A DNA stretch of 64,000 nucleotides from Bog-473 sp963809715 (GCA_963809715.1 CAWEKO010000006.1:248001-312000), one strand, 5' to 3'. Counted from the stretch's first letter, positions 25,705 through 36,862 are shown. The notes: generated from the letters alone by a model not told the origin. Numbers and translations are program-made.

Positions 25705-25940
25705 CTTCGTCGGCAGTCGAGGCTCGGCCTATGGGGCATAAGCCCTAGAGCGCGCCTGAAACCCACCAACCCTTGTGTGCCGAAGCGGGTCTACTCCAGA
25801 ACGAGTCCCACGTTGTAGGGCTGTATGGCGGTCTCGCGGCGATGGTACACGTCGAAAGCGAGAGCCCGTCCCCCGAGGTCGTGGCCATCGCCTCGTTTCG
25901 TCATCCCATTGGGCCATCGCCTTCGCATTCGTGTGCTTGC

Positions 25941-26957
25941 TCACAGCTCGACGCCTCTTCCCGCGTCAACGTGCGCTTGTATCTCAGCGCTACCAATGGT
26001 TCGAGATTGGTTGCTCTCGACACGACTGAGAGCGGTGGCACGGTCGGCCGCAGCCAGTGCCCGCTGGCGTTGACTCGTCTGTTCGATACTGATCGTGTTG
26101 CCCAGCTTGCCAACTGGGTTCTGTCCGCTGAGGTGCCAGCGGTCCCGGTAGGCGGCGATGGTCGAGACTTCCCTTATCCAGCGTTCGCGCCGGGCCGGGG
26201 AAGCTGGCGGGGTCCCGAGACGTTGTATCCAACTCTCGCCGGACTCCACTGCTTGGTCGGCCAGTGAACGGGCTCGCCCTTCCATGGCCTGGTCACGCTC
26301 GATTAGCGCGTGCGCTAGCTCGGGGTCGCTCACGCGCTGGATCCGGGGGATGAGGCCGGCGATCAGGTTGTCGGCTTGCCGGTTCCGACCACCGGCCGCC
26401 TGGGTCCAGCGATCCACCCGGCCGTGCAGTACAGCGGCAACGTCGACAGCATCGGCCAAGGATCGGCCGGCTACCAGGCGAGGAAGAGCGGCCTCTATGT
26501 CGAGGCCACGGGCTTCGGCGTCGCGGAAGGCGGTCTGAAGCGGGCCGTACGCTGCGCTGGCCCGAACTGTCTCGAGTTCTGCGCCACTCAGTCCTGATCG
26601 GGCGAGGAGGCTATCCCAGCGTTCTTGCTGGGCCATCGTGGCCAACGTCAGGTATTCGGCCGACAGCCTTTCCATACCCTCGGCCTCGGCCAGCTGGCGT
26701 TGGATCATGTCGTGGGCGGCCACGTCGGCGCCCTCGTTGAGCAGGACCCCGGCCAGTACCTCCTTGGCAGTTACGGGCTCGAGTGCTTGGTCGTGGGAAG
26801 TCTGCGGGTCAGGGTCGTAGTGGGTGTCGACGTACAGGCAGTTGGATGCCCGACCTCTCGTGGCCATGACGTAGAGCATGTCCACCGATGCGAGGGCGCA
26901 GGCCATCACCATCGGATTGGACCCCGAGACGAGAGTCCGCTCTTCGCGAACACCCAA
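25941..26957 (-). pseudogene. C-terminal remnant of a MobF-family relaxase/helicase
   Basis: The frame begins with the last helicase motif of MobF relaxases, YVMATRGRASNCLYVDTHYD, followed by the long helical tail (TAKEVLAGVLLNEGADVAAHDMI, YLTLATMAQQERWDSLLARSGL and so on). The relaxase domain and Walker motifs are missing because the sequence is cut at its 5' side close to the tRNA-Lys gene. It shows that a conjugative or mobilisable element once occupied this site. No other transfer genes remain. Confidence 0.75.
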
Positions 26958-26997
26958 GTGTGAAGATGGGACGTCCCCAAGTGTGAGGACGTCCGAG

Positions 26998-27069
26998 TGC
27001 GCCCCTCGGGATTTGAACCCGAAACCTGCGGATTAAGAGTCCGTTGCTCTGCCGTTGAGCTAGAGGCGC
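26998..27069 (-). tRNA. tRNA-Lys (anticodon CTT)
   Basis: Complete cloverleaf on the minus strand: acceptor GCGCCTC pairs with GGGGCGC, D-stem GCTC/GAGC, anticodon loop CTCTTAA with anticodon CTT, and T-arm TCGGGTTCAAATCCCGA. The 3' end is A followed by CTC, so CCA is not encoded here although the displaced 3' copies at 18321 and 24297 do carry ACCA. It is the target of the repeated integrations to its 3' side. Confidence 0.95.
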
Positions 27070-27225
27070 ACCGGAGAGTGTAGGCGAGTCTCCCGTGCCG
27101 ACCCGTCCGTCCCGGTCTGCAGCGGAGACGGGGCGCGCAGCTCCTGCTGGGCTGACCAGGGCGTCAGGTACACTCGCCCCCGCTTCGGCGCCCCACGGGC
27201 GGTGCCGATCGGGAAGGGGAGAGAG

Positions 27226-28353
27226 GTGGAGCTCGAGTTCACCAGCGATCAGGAGGAGTTGCGAGACTCGGTCCGCTCGTTCCTCGAGAAGGAGTGTTCC
27301 ACCGCGGTGGTGCGGGCTGCCGTCGAGCAGGGACAGGCCGAGGAGCTCTGGGCCTCCATGGTTGCCCTCGATTGGCCCGGACTCGCCGTGCCCGAGGAGT
27401 TCGGGGGCATCGGCCTCACCTTCGTCGAGACCGCAGTGGTCGCCGAAGAACTGGGACGGGTCGTGGCCCCCGGCCCCCTGCTCTCCACCGTCACCCAGTT
27501 TGCGCCCATCGTCGGGGAGGTGGGGGACGCCGCGCAGCAGCAGCGCTTTCTCTCCGCCGTCGCCGCGGGCGCCATCACCGGCACCGTGGCCCTCTCCGAC
27601 CATCCAAGGGGCTGGTCCCTCGACGACGTCTCCATGGTGGCCGAGCGGGTCGAGGGCGGCTGGGTCCTCGACGGCACCAAGGTCGGTCTGCTCGGGATCC
27701 CCGAAGCGGACGGCGAGGTCGCCGTGCTGGCCCGGGCCGGAGACGGGTTCGGCGCGTTCGTCGTCCCGGCCGCGCAGGCCGGACTCGCCGGCGTGCGCTC
27801 GCTCGATGCGAGCCGACCCCTGGCCACCGCCACGCTGCGCCGCGTCACCGTCGGCCACGACCGCGCCCTCGGCGAACCGGGCAGCGAGGCCTCGGAGCGC
27901 GGCATCCGTCGTGCCCTCCAGGAGGCGACCGTCGCCCTGGCGCTCGAGACCGTGGGCACCTGCGACGCCCTCTTCCAGCTCGTGCTGGCCTACGTGAAGG
28001 AACGCAAGCAGTTCGGCGTGGCCGTCGGCTCCTTCCAGGCGATCAAGCACAAAATGGCCGACATGTTCCTCGCCGTCGAGCGGGCCCGCGCCCTCTGCTA
28101 CTACGCCGTCGCCGCCATCGACGAGGACACCGAGGACCGGGCCGTCGCCACATCGATGGCCAAGGCGGCCAGCGACGACTGCCAGCGCCTGGTCTGCCGC
28201 CAGGCCTTCCAGTCCTTCGGGGGCATCGGCTTCACGTGGGAGCACGACAGCCATCTCTTCATCAAGCGGGCCGAGACCACCGGTGCGCTCCTCGGAGGTT
28301 CCGCCGAGCATTCGGTCGCCGTGGCGGCTTCGCTCGGCATCCCGTCGTCCTGA
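27226..28353 (+). CDS. acyl-CoA dehydrogenase
   Basis: 375 residues. ELEFTSDQEELRDSVRSFLE opens the N-terminal helical domain; WPGLAVPEEFGGIGL and the flavin-binding middle (weakly conserved GWVLDGTKVGLLG) follow. The C-terminal FGGIGFTWEHDSHLFIKRA is the segment found in actinobacterial dehydrogenases that often work as unlike-subunit pairs. GTG 27226 was chosen since GAAGGGGA lies six bases upstream. No partner dehydrogenase is adjacent. The originally following gene is the split DUF985 cupin, so before the insertion the order continued to the acetyl-CoA synthetase-like gene at 34452. Confidence 0.9.
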   Translation: MELEFTSDQEELRDSVRSFLEKECSTAVVRAAVEQGQAEELWASMVALDWPGLAVPEEFGGIGLTFVETAVVAEELGRVVAPGPLLSTVTQFAPIVGEVGDAAQQQRFLSAVAAGAITGTVALSDHPRGWSLDDVSMVAERVEGGWVLDGTKVGLLGIPEADGEVAVLARAGDGFGAFVVPAAQAGLAGVRSLDASRPLATATLRRVTVGHDRALGEPGSEASERGIRRALQEATVALALETVGTCDALFQLVLAYVKERKQFGVAVGSFQAIKHKMADMFLAVERARALCYYAVAAIDEDTEDRAVATSMAKAASDDCQRLVCRQAFQSFGGIGFTWEHDSHLFIKRAETTGALLGGSAEHSVAVAASLGIPSS

Positions 28354-28382
28354 TTTCGCACGAGGTGAGGGAGACTGCGACG

Positions 28383-28597
28383 GTGCGCCCCGGCGAGCAC
28401 TACATCGCCGAGCTCGGGCTCGAGCCTCACCCCGAAGGCGGCTGGTACCGCCGCACCTGGGCCGCCCCGGCTCAGGGCGGCGAGCGGCCCGCCGGCAGCG
28501 CCATCTACTACCTGCTCCTCGCAGGTGAGGTGTCGGCCTGGCACCGCATCGACGCCACCGAGATCTGGCACTTCTACGCCGGCGACTCGCTCGAGCT
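28383..28597 (+). pseudogene. 5' half of an interrupted DUF985 cupin gene
   Basis: From GTG 28383 the frame encodes EHYIAELGLEPHPEGGWYRR, AGSAIYYLLLAGEVSAWHRI and EIWHFYAGDSLEL, the first part of a DUF985 (cupin superfamily) protein with metal-binding-type His residues. At GAGCT (28593-28597) the resemblance ends abruptly, and the fused tail up to 28742 is unrelated. The missing second half is at 34186-34386. Confidence 0.85.
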
Positions 28598-28743
28598 CCG
28601 CTCTCAGCTCGAAGGCCTTTCCGGGGAACGAGGTTGCGTCGACCTGTATGTCCTTCATGAAGGCCTCTACCGGATCCCCGGAGATCTTCATCCACCGCGC
28701 CTTGATGTCCTTCGCTGCTGGCAGCAACTTTTCAAGCTGTAAC

Positions 28744-29185
28744 CGAAGACGGCCGGTGCGGGCGGTCGGCTACGAGCAGCGGCACTGTGGACTGTTTCAC
28801 ATGTCCGGACCCGACCCTCCCTCTGACGAACGACCTACAGCGGCGAGGAGCCACAAGGATCTTTGCTCCATGCCTCGCGACTGTCTACTGGTTGCCGAAG
28901 CCACTGAACGTAGCTACAGTCCGAATGGCGATCGACAGGACCGCAAGGGGCCTGGAAATGATTGCATGGGGTGGAGGTGCCGTTTGGGTCCGACGTGAGC
29001 AATGGGCATCAGTGAGGATTGCATCTCGCCAATCACCTTGACCGACGATTCGAGCCATCCGCTTGACGACCTCGTGCCAGGCAGAAGAATTGGGATCAAT
29101 TCCCCTATGCGTCTCCTTCACACCTGGCCTGAATTCGATTGGGCATCGATACGTATGTGTTAACTCCCGGAAAGGGGATGGCAAC
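28744..29185. other. non-coding stretch before the ABC importer
   Basis: About 440 bases without a supported gene. AAAGGGG at 29171-29177 serves the substrate-binding protein start. A regulator for the importer was looked for and not found. Confidence 0.4.
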
Positions 29186-30292
29186 ATGGGCAAATCTGAG
29201 CCTTTCGAGGTGGACCCGAAGCAGTACGACGTCTCGAGGCGACGATTCTTGCAAGTCGGCGCAGCCGCAGCATCCATCCCCCTCCTCGGAGGAATGATGG
29301 AAGTGCTGACCGAACGTGGAGCGGCGGCGCAGAGCTTCAGAGATGAGTCGATGGAAATGTTCGCCTCGCACCCCGCCTACAAGTTCACGTTCGTCAACCA
29401 CGTGACCACCAACACCTTCTTCACCGCCACCCAGTACGGGCTGCAGGACGCCGCTTCGATCCTCGGCATTCCGAAGCCCCAGTGGACCGGTTCGACGACT
29501 TCGGCGACCTCCGACATGGTCAATGCCATCGACATCGCAATCTCCGGGAAGGTGAACGGCATCGCGACGACGCTCATCGACCCGACGGCATTCAATAGCC
29601 CGGTCGACCGCGCGCTGCACATCGGCATTCCGGTCGTCGCCTACAACGCCGACGAGCCTGGGAACAACCGCATGTGCTACATCGGGCAGAGCAACACCAC
29701 TGCCGGTGCTGCGGCCGCAGCGAAGATCGTGAAGCTCATTCCGAAGGGAAGCCTCATCGGAATGGTCATCGCCACTCCAGGGACGGGCAACATCCAGCCG
29801 CGGATCGACGGGGCCCTGCCGATCTTTCAAGCGGCGGGGATGCAGACAGCCACCGTTGCCGGTGGCGCGCTCCAAGCAGCGGAGACCACGGCCGTCCAGG
29901 CGTGGTGGGAAGGCCACAAGGACGCCAAGTTCATGTACGCGGTCGACTCCGGTGACTCCATTGCCGTCGCCCAGTGCATCGCGAACAACAACTTGGCGGG
30001 CAAGACACTCGGCTCCGGATGGGATGTGGGCACCCAGGTGCTCCAGGGGGTGTCGAAGGGTCAGCTCGCCTTCACGATCGACCAGCAGGCCTACCTGCAG
30101 GGCTTCATACCGGTGATCCAGTTGTTCCTGTACAACATCTCGGCCGGTCTGCTGAAGCCATCCGACACGGACACCGGCCTCGGCTTCGTGACGAAGACGA
30201 ACGTCGCTCCGTACCTCAAGAACAAGACACGGTTCGAAGGAAGCACCTCGAAGGCGACGGCCTACAAGCCTCCGGCGACCATCTCCGTCTGA
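29186..30292 (+). CDS. sugar ABC transporter substrate-binding protein, Tat-exported
   Basis: 368 residues. The N-terminus holds a twin-arginine signal (VSRRRFLQVGAAAASIPLLGG), then a periplasmic-binding-protein type 1 fold as in ribose/xylose receptors: KFTFVNHVTTNTFFTATQYG, MVNAIDIAISGKVNGIATTL, GIPVVAYNADEPG, and SGWDVGTQVLQGV toward the C-terminus. It captures the ligand outside and hands it to the membrane complex. AAAGGGG precedes ATG 29186. First gene of the importer operon; Tat rather than Sec export suggests folding or cofactor needs. The ligand, probably a sugar or polyol, cannot be told. Confidence 0.88.
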   Translation: MGKSEPFEVDPKQYDVSRRRFLQVGAAAASIPLLGGMMEVLTERGAAAQSFRDESMEMFASHPAYKFTFVNHVTTNTFFTATQYGLQDAASILGIPKPQWTGSTTSATSDMVNAIDIAISGKVNGIATTLIDPTAFNSPVDRALHIGIPVVAYNADEPGNNRMCYIGQSNTTAGAAAAAKIVKLIPKGSLIGMVIATPGTGNIQPRIDGALPIFQAAGMQTATVAGGALQAAETTAVQAWWEGHKDAKFMYAVDSGDSIAVAQCIANNNLAGKTLGSGWDVGTQVLQGVSKGQLAFTIDQQAYLQGFIPVIQLFLYNISAGLLKPSDTDTGLGFVTKTNVAPYLKNKTRFEGSTSKATAYKPPATISV

Positions 30293-30295
30293 TCG

Positions 30296-31321
30296 GTGCT
30301 CGACACGAAACCTGACGAGGGGCTGATCCCCGCTCCGCGCTATGCGGAGCGGGGACGGCTCCGGTCGGTGTCGGATGTGATCTTTCAACGCCCGGAGATG
30401 ACGATCTTCATCGTCGCCGTTGCGCTCATCGTCTACTTCTCAACCAGAAATTCAGCCTTCTACTCGTATACGAACATCGTCACAATGGCACAGTACACCG
30501 CGCCGATCGCGGTGATCGGCGCCGGCGAAGTGTTGCTCCTCGACCTCGCTGAGATCGACCTCTCCGCAGGGCAGGTCTATCTCACCGCGCCGTGGTTCGT
30601 CGTGCTGCTCGAGCAACACGGCTTCCCGGTCGGGTGGGGGATCGCCATTTCATTGCTGCTCTGTGTCGCCATCGGCCTCTTCAACGGGATGGTCGTCGTC
30701 GGGCTTCGCGTCCCCTCCTTCGTGGCGACGCTCGGCACGAACTTCGTCCTCGCCGGATTCGTCCTCATCGTGTCGAACGACATCCAAGCTGACATGGTCG
30801 GCACGACCGGGAGCTTCGGCCGGGTCCTCGGCATCAGCGATTGGTCAGAGGGGTTGTGGGGATTGGCGATGGTCCTGTTCGTTTGGGCACTGCTCAAGGG
30901 GACACGATTCGGGCTACACACGACAGCGACGGGCGGCAATGAGCTCGCTTCTGCCGAGGCCGGAGTCCCTGTGCGACACGTGAAGGTCTGGTGTTTCATC
31001 ATCATGGCCATCCTCGCCGGCATGATCGGCATCATTGACGCGATCCGGATTGGGAGCCTTGATCCTGCGGCACCCGGGTTGAACGAGATGCTGAGTGGGG
31101 TGTCGGCCGCGGTCATAGGGGGAACAGCCCTCACCGGTGGCAAGGCCACGGTGCTCGGGACTCTGATCGGAGCGATTGTGCTTGGCGTTCTCGAAGATGG
31201 ATTCAATCTGATCGGTATCAGCGCGAACTGGTTCATCCTCGTCGAAGGGGCCGTGATCCTCGTTGCAATGGCGGTGAACGTCCAGCTCGGACGATGGACG
31301 GTGAGGACAGTGCGGAGATGA
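30296..31321 (+). CDS. sugar ABC transporter permease (BPD-2 type)
   Basis: 341 residues, mostly membrane helices: TIFIVAVALIVYFSTRNSAF, IAVIGAGEVLLLDLAEIDLS, SFVATLGTNFVLAGFVLIVS, and so on, the arrangement of ribose/xylose-type permeases. The GEIDLS-like segment (AEIDLSAGQVY) and the AGVPVRHVKV loop, which contacts the ATPase, are typical. GTG 30296 begins three bases after the receptor stop, and its own stop overlaps the ATPase start by four bases (ATGA). One permease gene implies a homodimer in the membrane. Confidence 0.9.
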   Translation: MLDTKPDEGLIPAPRYAERGRLRSVSDVIFQRPEMTIFIVAVALIVYFSTRNSAFYSYTNIVTMAQYTAPIAVIGAGEVLLLDLAEIDLSAGQVYLTAPWFVVLLEQHGFPVGWGIAISLLLCVAIGLFNGMVVVGLRVPSFVATLGTNFVLAGFVLIVSNDIQADMVGTTGSFGRVLGISDWSEGLWGLAMVLFVWALLKGTRFGLHTTATGGNELASAEAGVPVRHVKVWCFIIMAILAGMIGIIDAIRIGSLDPAAPGLNEMLSGVSAAVIGGTALTGGKATVLGTLIGAIVLGVLEDGFNLIGISANWFILVEGAVILVAMAVNVQLGRWTVRTVRR

Positions 31322-32208
31322 ACGAGACGCGGCCAACTGACACGATCGAGCCGAGCAACGGCGAGACACACGACGTGCCAGCGAGTGGTGCCGGCCTCAG
31401 GGCCGACGAGGGCAAAGCGGACGAGGACGAGAACGACATCATCCTTCGGACGGAAGGGATTACGAAGAGCTTCGGCCCCCTCATCGTTCTGCGCGGCATC
31501 GACATCCACCTCAAGCGCGGCGAGGTACTCGGAATCGTCGGCGACAACGGAAGTGGGAAGAGCACGCTAGTGAAGATCCTCTGCGGCTTCCAGCGCCCCG
31601 ACTCTGGGCGGATCTTCGTCGAGGGCAAAGAGATGAGCCTCCGCACAGTAAAGGAAGCACGTGCCCAGGGCATCGAGACCGTCTATCAGGACTTGGCGCT
31701 GGTTCCTGCGCTCACGGTATACCAGAACCTCTTCCTGAACCGTGAGCTGACCAGATTCGGGAGGATCAAGTGGCTGAGGAACAATGAGATGCGCCGGCTG
31801 GCCCGCCAGTACCTCAGCGACATCAAGGTCGACATTCACAGCGTCGACGCGCTTGTCGAGACGCTTTCCGGCGGCCAGCGACAAGCCATCGCGTTGGCGA
31901 GAGCCACGCGCCAGGAGGCGAAGGTACTCCTCCTCGATGAGCCCCTCTCCGCTATGGGAGCGAAGGAATCTGCTCTTGTCATAGAGCTGGTCAAGGACCT
32001 GTCACACAATCGCGATGTCTCAATGATCGTGATCGACCACAACTACACGCACCTTTTCGAGCTCTGCGACCGATTGAACGTCATGCAGGAGGGACGCATC
32101 ACCTACGATCAGAACGTAGAGGAGACGTCGATTGAGCAGCTGACCGAGCTCATGGTGGCGGATTACCGTCGCCGCGTCATGGCGGGCAGGGTGGCGCTCG
32201 AGCGTTAA
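31318..32208 (+). CDS. sugar ABC transporter ATP-binding protein
   Basis: 296 residues with a single nucleotide-binding domain, preceded by about 40 acidic, low-complexity residues. Walker A GDNGSGKST (75-83), signature LSGGQ (183-187), Walker B VLLLDEP (203-209), then SAMGAKES and VIDHN with the switch His. Ribose-type ATPases usually have two fused domains; this is the one-domain form (FrcA-like) and should dimerise. The start at ATG 31318 overlaps the permease stop; an earlier in-frame ATG at 31294 is less likely. Confidence 0.92.
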   Translation: MNETRPTDTIEPSNGETHDVPASGAGLRADEGKADEDENDIILRTEGITKSFGPLIVLRGIDIHLKRGEVLGIVGDNGSGKSTLVKILCGFQRPDSGRIFVEGKEMSLRTVKEARAQGIETVYQDLALVPALTVYQNLFLNRELTRFGRIKWLRNNEMRRLARQYLSDIKVDIHSVDALVETLSGGQRQAIALARATRQEAKVLLLDEPLSAMGAKESALVIELVKDLSHNRDVSMIVIDHNYTHLFELCDRLNVMQEGRITYDQNVEETSIEQLTELMVADYRRRVMAGRVALER

Positions 32209-32303
32209 CGGAGACAATCTGCGTCATCTGGCCCAGTGTCCACAGTGCCGTTCGGAGACCATGGTTCGAAAGGACCACCCCACCGAGGTAGGGAGCCACA
32301 GAC

Positions 32304-33353
32304 ATGGAGTACCGCCAGCTCGGCTACACCGGAGTGCGTGTCTCGACGCTCGCCCTGGGCACCATGACATTCGGCGGTCGCGGCAAGTTCGCGATGGTCG
32401 GAGAGGTCGACGTCGATGCCGCCCGGCGCATGGTCGAGCGGTCGCTCGATGCCGGCGTCAACTTCATCGATACGGCGGACGTCTACTCAGATGGCCGGTC
32501 CGAGGAGATTGTCGGAGAGGTCATCAAGGGATCTCGTGACCAGATTGTCCTCGCCACCAAGGCGCGCTATGCGATGGGTGACGGCCAGAACGATGCCGGG
32601 CTGTCGCGTCGTTACCTCCTGCACGCCTGCGAGGCGAGTCTCCGGCGCCTACAGACCGACTACATCGACCTCTACCAGGTGCACGAACGGGACGGCGTCA
32701 CCCCGATGGACGAGACCCTCGACACCCTCGACACCCTCGTCCACCAGGGGAAGGTCCGCTACATCGGGTGCTCGAACCATTCGGCATGGCACGTCATGAA
32801 GGCGCTCGGCATATCCGAGCGCCGCGGCTTACAGCGCTACGTGACCCAGCAGATCTACTACTCCCTGCTCGACCGGGACGCCGAGTACGAGCTCATCCCA
32901 CTCGCCGTCGACCAGCAGATGGGGATCCTGACCTGGAGCCCGCTTGCTGGGGGCCTGCTCTCCGGAAAGTACCGAAGGAACAAGGACCGCCCCGAGGGTG
33001 CGCGGCAAACGACGTCCTGGGGCGAACCACCTGTCTACGACGAGGGTCGGATGTACGACATTGTCGAGACCCTGGTTGAGGTGGCGACCGCTCGCGGAAA
33101 GTCTCCCGCCCAGACCGCGCTGACGTACCTGCTCGGTCGTCCGGCGGTCACTTCGGTGATCATCGGGGCGCGGACCGAGGAACAGCTCACCGACAATCTC
33201 GGCTCGGCCGAGTGGACGCTCACCGAAGACGAGCGCGCCGCGCTGGACAAGGCCAGCGCACCGCGTCTGATCTATCCCTATTGGCACCAGGCGAAGACCG
33301 CCCCGGAACGGCTCAGCCCTGCGGACGAGGTGCTCTTGGGGCCGTTCCATTGA
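32304..33353 (+). CDS. aldo/keto reductase
   Basis: 349-residue TIM-barrel NADPH-dependent oxidoreductase. The catalytic tetrad is visible: Asp56 and Tyr61 (FIDTADVYSDG), Lys86 (LATKAR) and His127 (YQVHERD). The C-terminal NADPH-binding segment is VIIGARTEEQLTDNLG. It belongs to the AKR11/12/14-like bacterial group (YQLGYTGVRVS start). Placed 95 bases after the importer ATPase in the same direction, it may oxidise or reduce the imported sugar or polyol. Confidence 0.92.
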   Translation: MEYRQLGYTGVRVSTLALGTMTFGGRGKFAMVGEVDVDAARRMVERSLDAGVNFIDTADVYSDGRSEEIVGEVIKGSRDQIVLATKARYAMGDGQNDAGLSRRYLLHACEASLRRLQTDYIDLYQVHERDGVTPMDETLDTLDTLVHQGKVRYIGCSNHSAWHVMKALGISERRGLQRYVTQQIYYSLLDRDAEYELIPLAVDQQMGILTWSPLAGGLLSGKYRRNKDRPEGARQTTSWGEPPVYDEGRMYDIVETLVEVATARGKSPAQTALTYLLGRPAVTSVIIGARTEEQLTDNLGSAEWTLTEDERAALDKASAPRLIYPYWHQAKTAPERLSPADEVLLGPFH

Positions 33354-33489
33354 ACGCATCACTGCGATGCGAAGGTGACGACGGTAAGAGCGAATCGAGG
33401 AGCACCCCGCGTCCCCGAACCGACCAGAACGTGACGGGGTCGGCCCGTGACCGGGGCCGCGTGAGGAGGAGGACTGATGACCGAACCGA

Positions 33490-34011
33490 CTAAGCAAGAC
33501 CGGTCTCGTTCGGCTTGTGGACGGTCGGCTGGCGGGCGCGTGACACCTTTGGGTTGCCACGCGCGCACCCGTCGACCCCGTCGACTCCGTCTCTCATCTC
33601 GCCGAGCTCGGAGCGTACGGCGCGTCCTTCAATGATGACGAGTGGCTTCGACCACCGGCGCTCTCTCGCGTATGCACTTAGCCGCTCCAGTGCGTCGACG
33701 CCGATCACCACCGTGTCAATTGTGACCAACGACTCGTCTGCCGGAGCGGGCTTGCCGGGGGTCCAGGCACGGTCGGTCACGATCTTGACGTAACGGCGTA
33801 GACGGGCCCAGCTAGCGAAGCCGTGCTCGCGGGCCAGTACAAGCTGGGCCGCGGTCAGCGGGAACCTGTCGGGCACCGGTGGTTCGGGGTGCCAGCGAGA
33901 CACCCGGGCAAGCGCGGTCGGCTCGCCGCCGCGAACCGCACGTTCTAGCTCACGTGCCTGGTTGCGGAGTTGCCCGAGGTCAGGATCTTGAGGGAGCGCA
34001 GCCGTTGCCAT
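33490..34011 (-). CDS. ankyrin-type protein, N-terminal portion only
   Basis: 173 residues. The first ~95, LPQDPDLGQLRNQARELERAV then FPLTAAQLVLAREHGFASWARLRRYV, match the common N-terminus of actinobacterial ankyrin-repeat proteins. After ADESL the expected continuation into ankyrin repeats is missing and an unrelated tail follows (VVIGVDALERLSAYARERR). The ribosome site AAAGGAGG before ATG 34011 is excellent, so a short protein may still be made. I take it as a truncated gene inside the insertion. Confidence 0.55.
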   Translation of the reverse strand: MATAALPQDPDLGQLRNQARELERAVRGGEPTALARVSRWHPEPPVPDRFPLTAAQLVLAREHGFASWARLRRYVKIVTDRAWTPGKPAPADESLVTIDTVVIGVDALERLSAYARERRWSKPLVIIEGRAVRSELGEMRDGVDGVDGCARGNPKVSRARQPTVHKPNETGLA

Positions 34012-34185
34012 CGCAGCCTCCTTTCGCTACCAGCCGGTCCGCGAAGCCGGTCGAAAGGAGGAACGTGAACAACGACGCACAAGTGCTGCTCTGTCGATGG
34101 GTGGGCTCAGCCCTTTCCGCGGACCTGGAGGCGTCCCATACGCCTCACGACCATACCCGACGGTTTCGCACAATGACACTTTGGG

Positions 34186-34386
34186 GAGCTGAAGGGACGG
34201 GACGACGGGCGGGCCGACACCCACGTCCTCGGTCCGGAGGTGCAGGCGGGGCAGCGGCCGCAGGCCGTGGTCGAGGCGGGCGCCTGGCAGACAGCCCGGC
34301 CCCTGGGCAGCTACACCCTCGTTGGCGCCACCGTCACCCCGGCCTTCACCTTCGAGGGGTTCGAGCTACGGCGACCGACCCGGTGA
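34186..34386 (+). pseudogene. 3' half of the interrupted DUF985 cupin gene
   Basis: Starting at GAGCT, the frame reads ELKGRDDGRADTHVLGPEV, then RPQAVVEAGAWQTARPLG, SYTLVGATVTPAFTFEGFEL and stops at 34386. This is the C-terminal cupin half of DUF985 and joins the 5' half at 28383-28597 in the same frame and direction. It has no start of its own. Confidence 0.82.
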
Positions 34387-34451
34387 TCGCGGCCGCCTCC
34401 TTCTGGTAGGCAGGAGTGGCCAGTGACGTCGGACGCCAACGAGGAGGCCCA

Positions 34452-36449
<1,998 letters not shown>

Positions 36450-36457
36450 TCGCGATC

Positions 36458-36838
36458 ATGGCCATCCTCGACCACCTCATCCTCAATGTGAACGACATCG
36501 AGGCCAGCGTGTCCTTCTACACCGGGATCATGGGTTTCGGCGACGACGGCGACGACGGGCCCTTCCGGATGATCCGGATCGGTCCCGATTCGATGATCCT
36601 GCTGGCGCCCTGGGGGAGCGAGGGTGGCGAGCACCTGGCCTTCGCCCTGGCGCCCGAGGAGTTCGCGGCCACCTTCGGGCGCATCAAGGACGCGGGCGTC
36701 CCCTACGGCGACTCGTACCACGACGTCGGCAACATGAAGGGTCCGGGCGACGAGCTCGGGGCGCGCGGCGGCGGACCCACGGTGTACCTCTTCGACCCCA
36801 GCCGGCATCTGATCGAGATCCGCCACTACGGGGCCTGA
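36458..36838 (+). CDS. VOC (glyoxalase) family protein
   Basis: 126 residues: ILDHLILNVNDIEASVSFYTGIMGF is the classic VOC opening, VYLFDPSRHLIEIRHY the C-terminal strand with the metal-ligand-type Glu. The paired beta-alpha-beta-beta-beta modules span the whole protein. It follows the synthetase by eight bases, so it is co-transcribed. The reaction is unknown; small VOC proteins commonly handle glyoxal-type or oxygenated substrates. Confidence 0.88.
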   Translation: MAILDHLILNVNDIEASVSFYTGIMGFGDDGDDGPFRMIRIGPDSMILLAPWGSEGGEHLAFALAPEEFAATFGRIKDAGVPYGDSYHDVGNMKGPGDELGARGGGPTVYLFDPSRHLIEIRHYGA

Positions 36839-36862
36839 GCCCGGGAGCGGGCGGCTCAGCGC

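Larger units (their letters stand above)
28598..34190. mobile_element. 5.6-kb insertion splitting the DUF985 gene (sugar ABC importer and AKR cargo)
   Basis: Everything between the two halves of the DUF985 gene. GAGCT stands at both junctions (28593-28597 and 34186-34190), compatible with a 5-bp target duplication. Cargo: substrate-binding protein, permease, ATPase, aldo/keto reductase, and a truncated ankyrin-type gene. No transposase, integrase or terminal inverted repeat was found. At the left end a minus-strand frame (LQLEKLLPAAKDIKARWMK, then DPVEAFMKDIQVDATSF) runs into the junction and is an unidentified cut gene. Base composition looks less GC-rich than the flanks. Confidence 0.7.

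Noticed and set aside
25773..26267. Plus-strand frame opposite the relaxase tail
   Set aside because: The minus strand has clear MobF similarity over the same bases; the plus-strand peptide has none.
26809..28695. A 628-codon minus-strand open frame
   Set aside because: It runs through the tRNA-Lys gene and opposite the acyl-CoA dehydrogenase; no family resemblance.
28598..28742. An insertion sequence or transposase piece at the left end of the 5.6-kb insert
   Set aside because: The minus-strand peptide KDIKARWMKISGDPVEAF is coding-like but matches no transposase I know, and the two ends of the insert show no inverted repeats.
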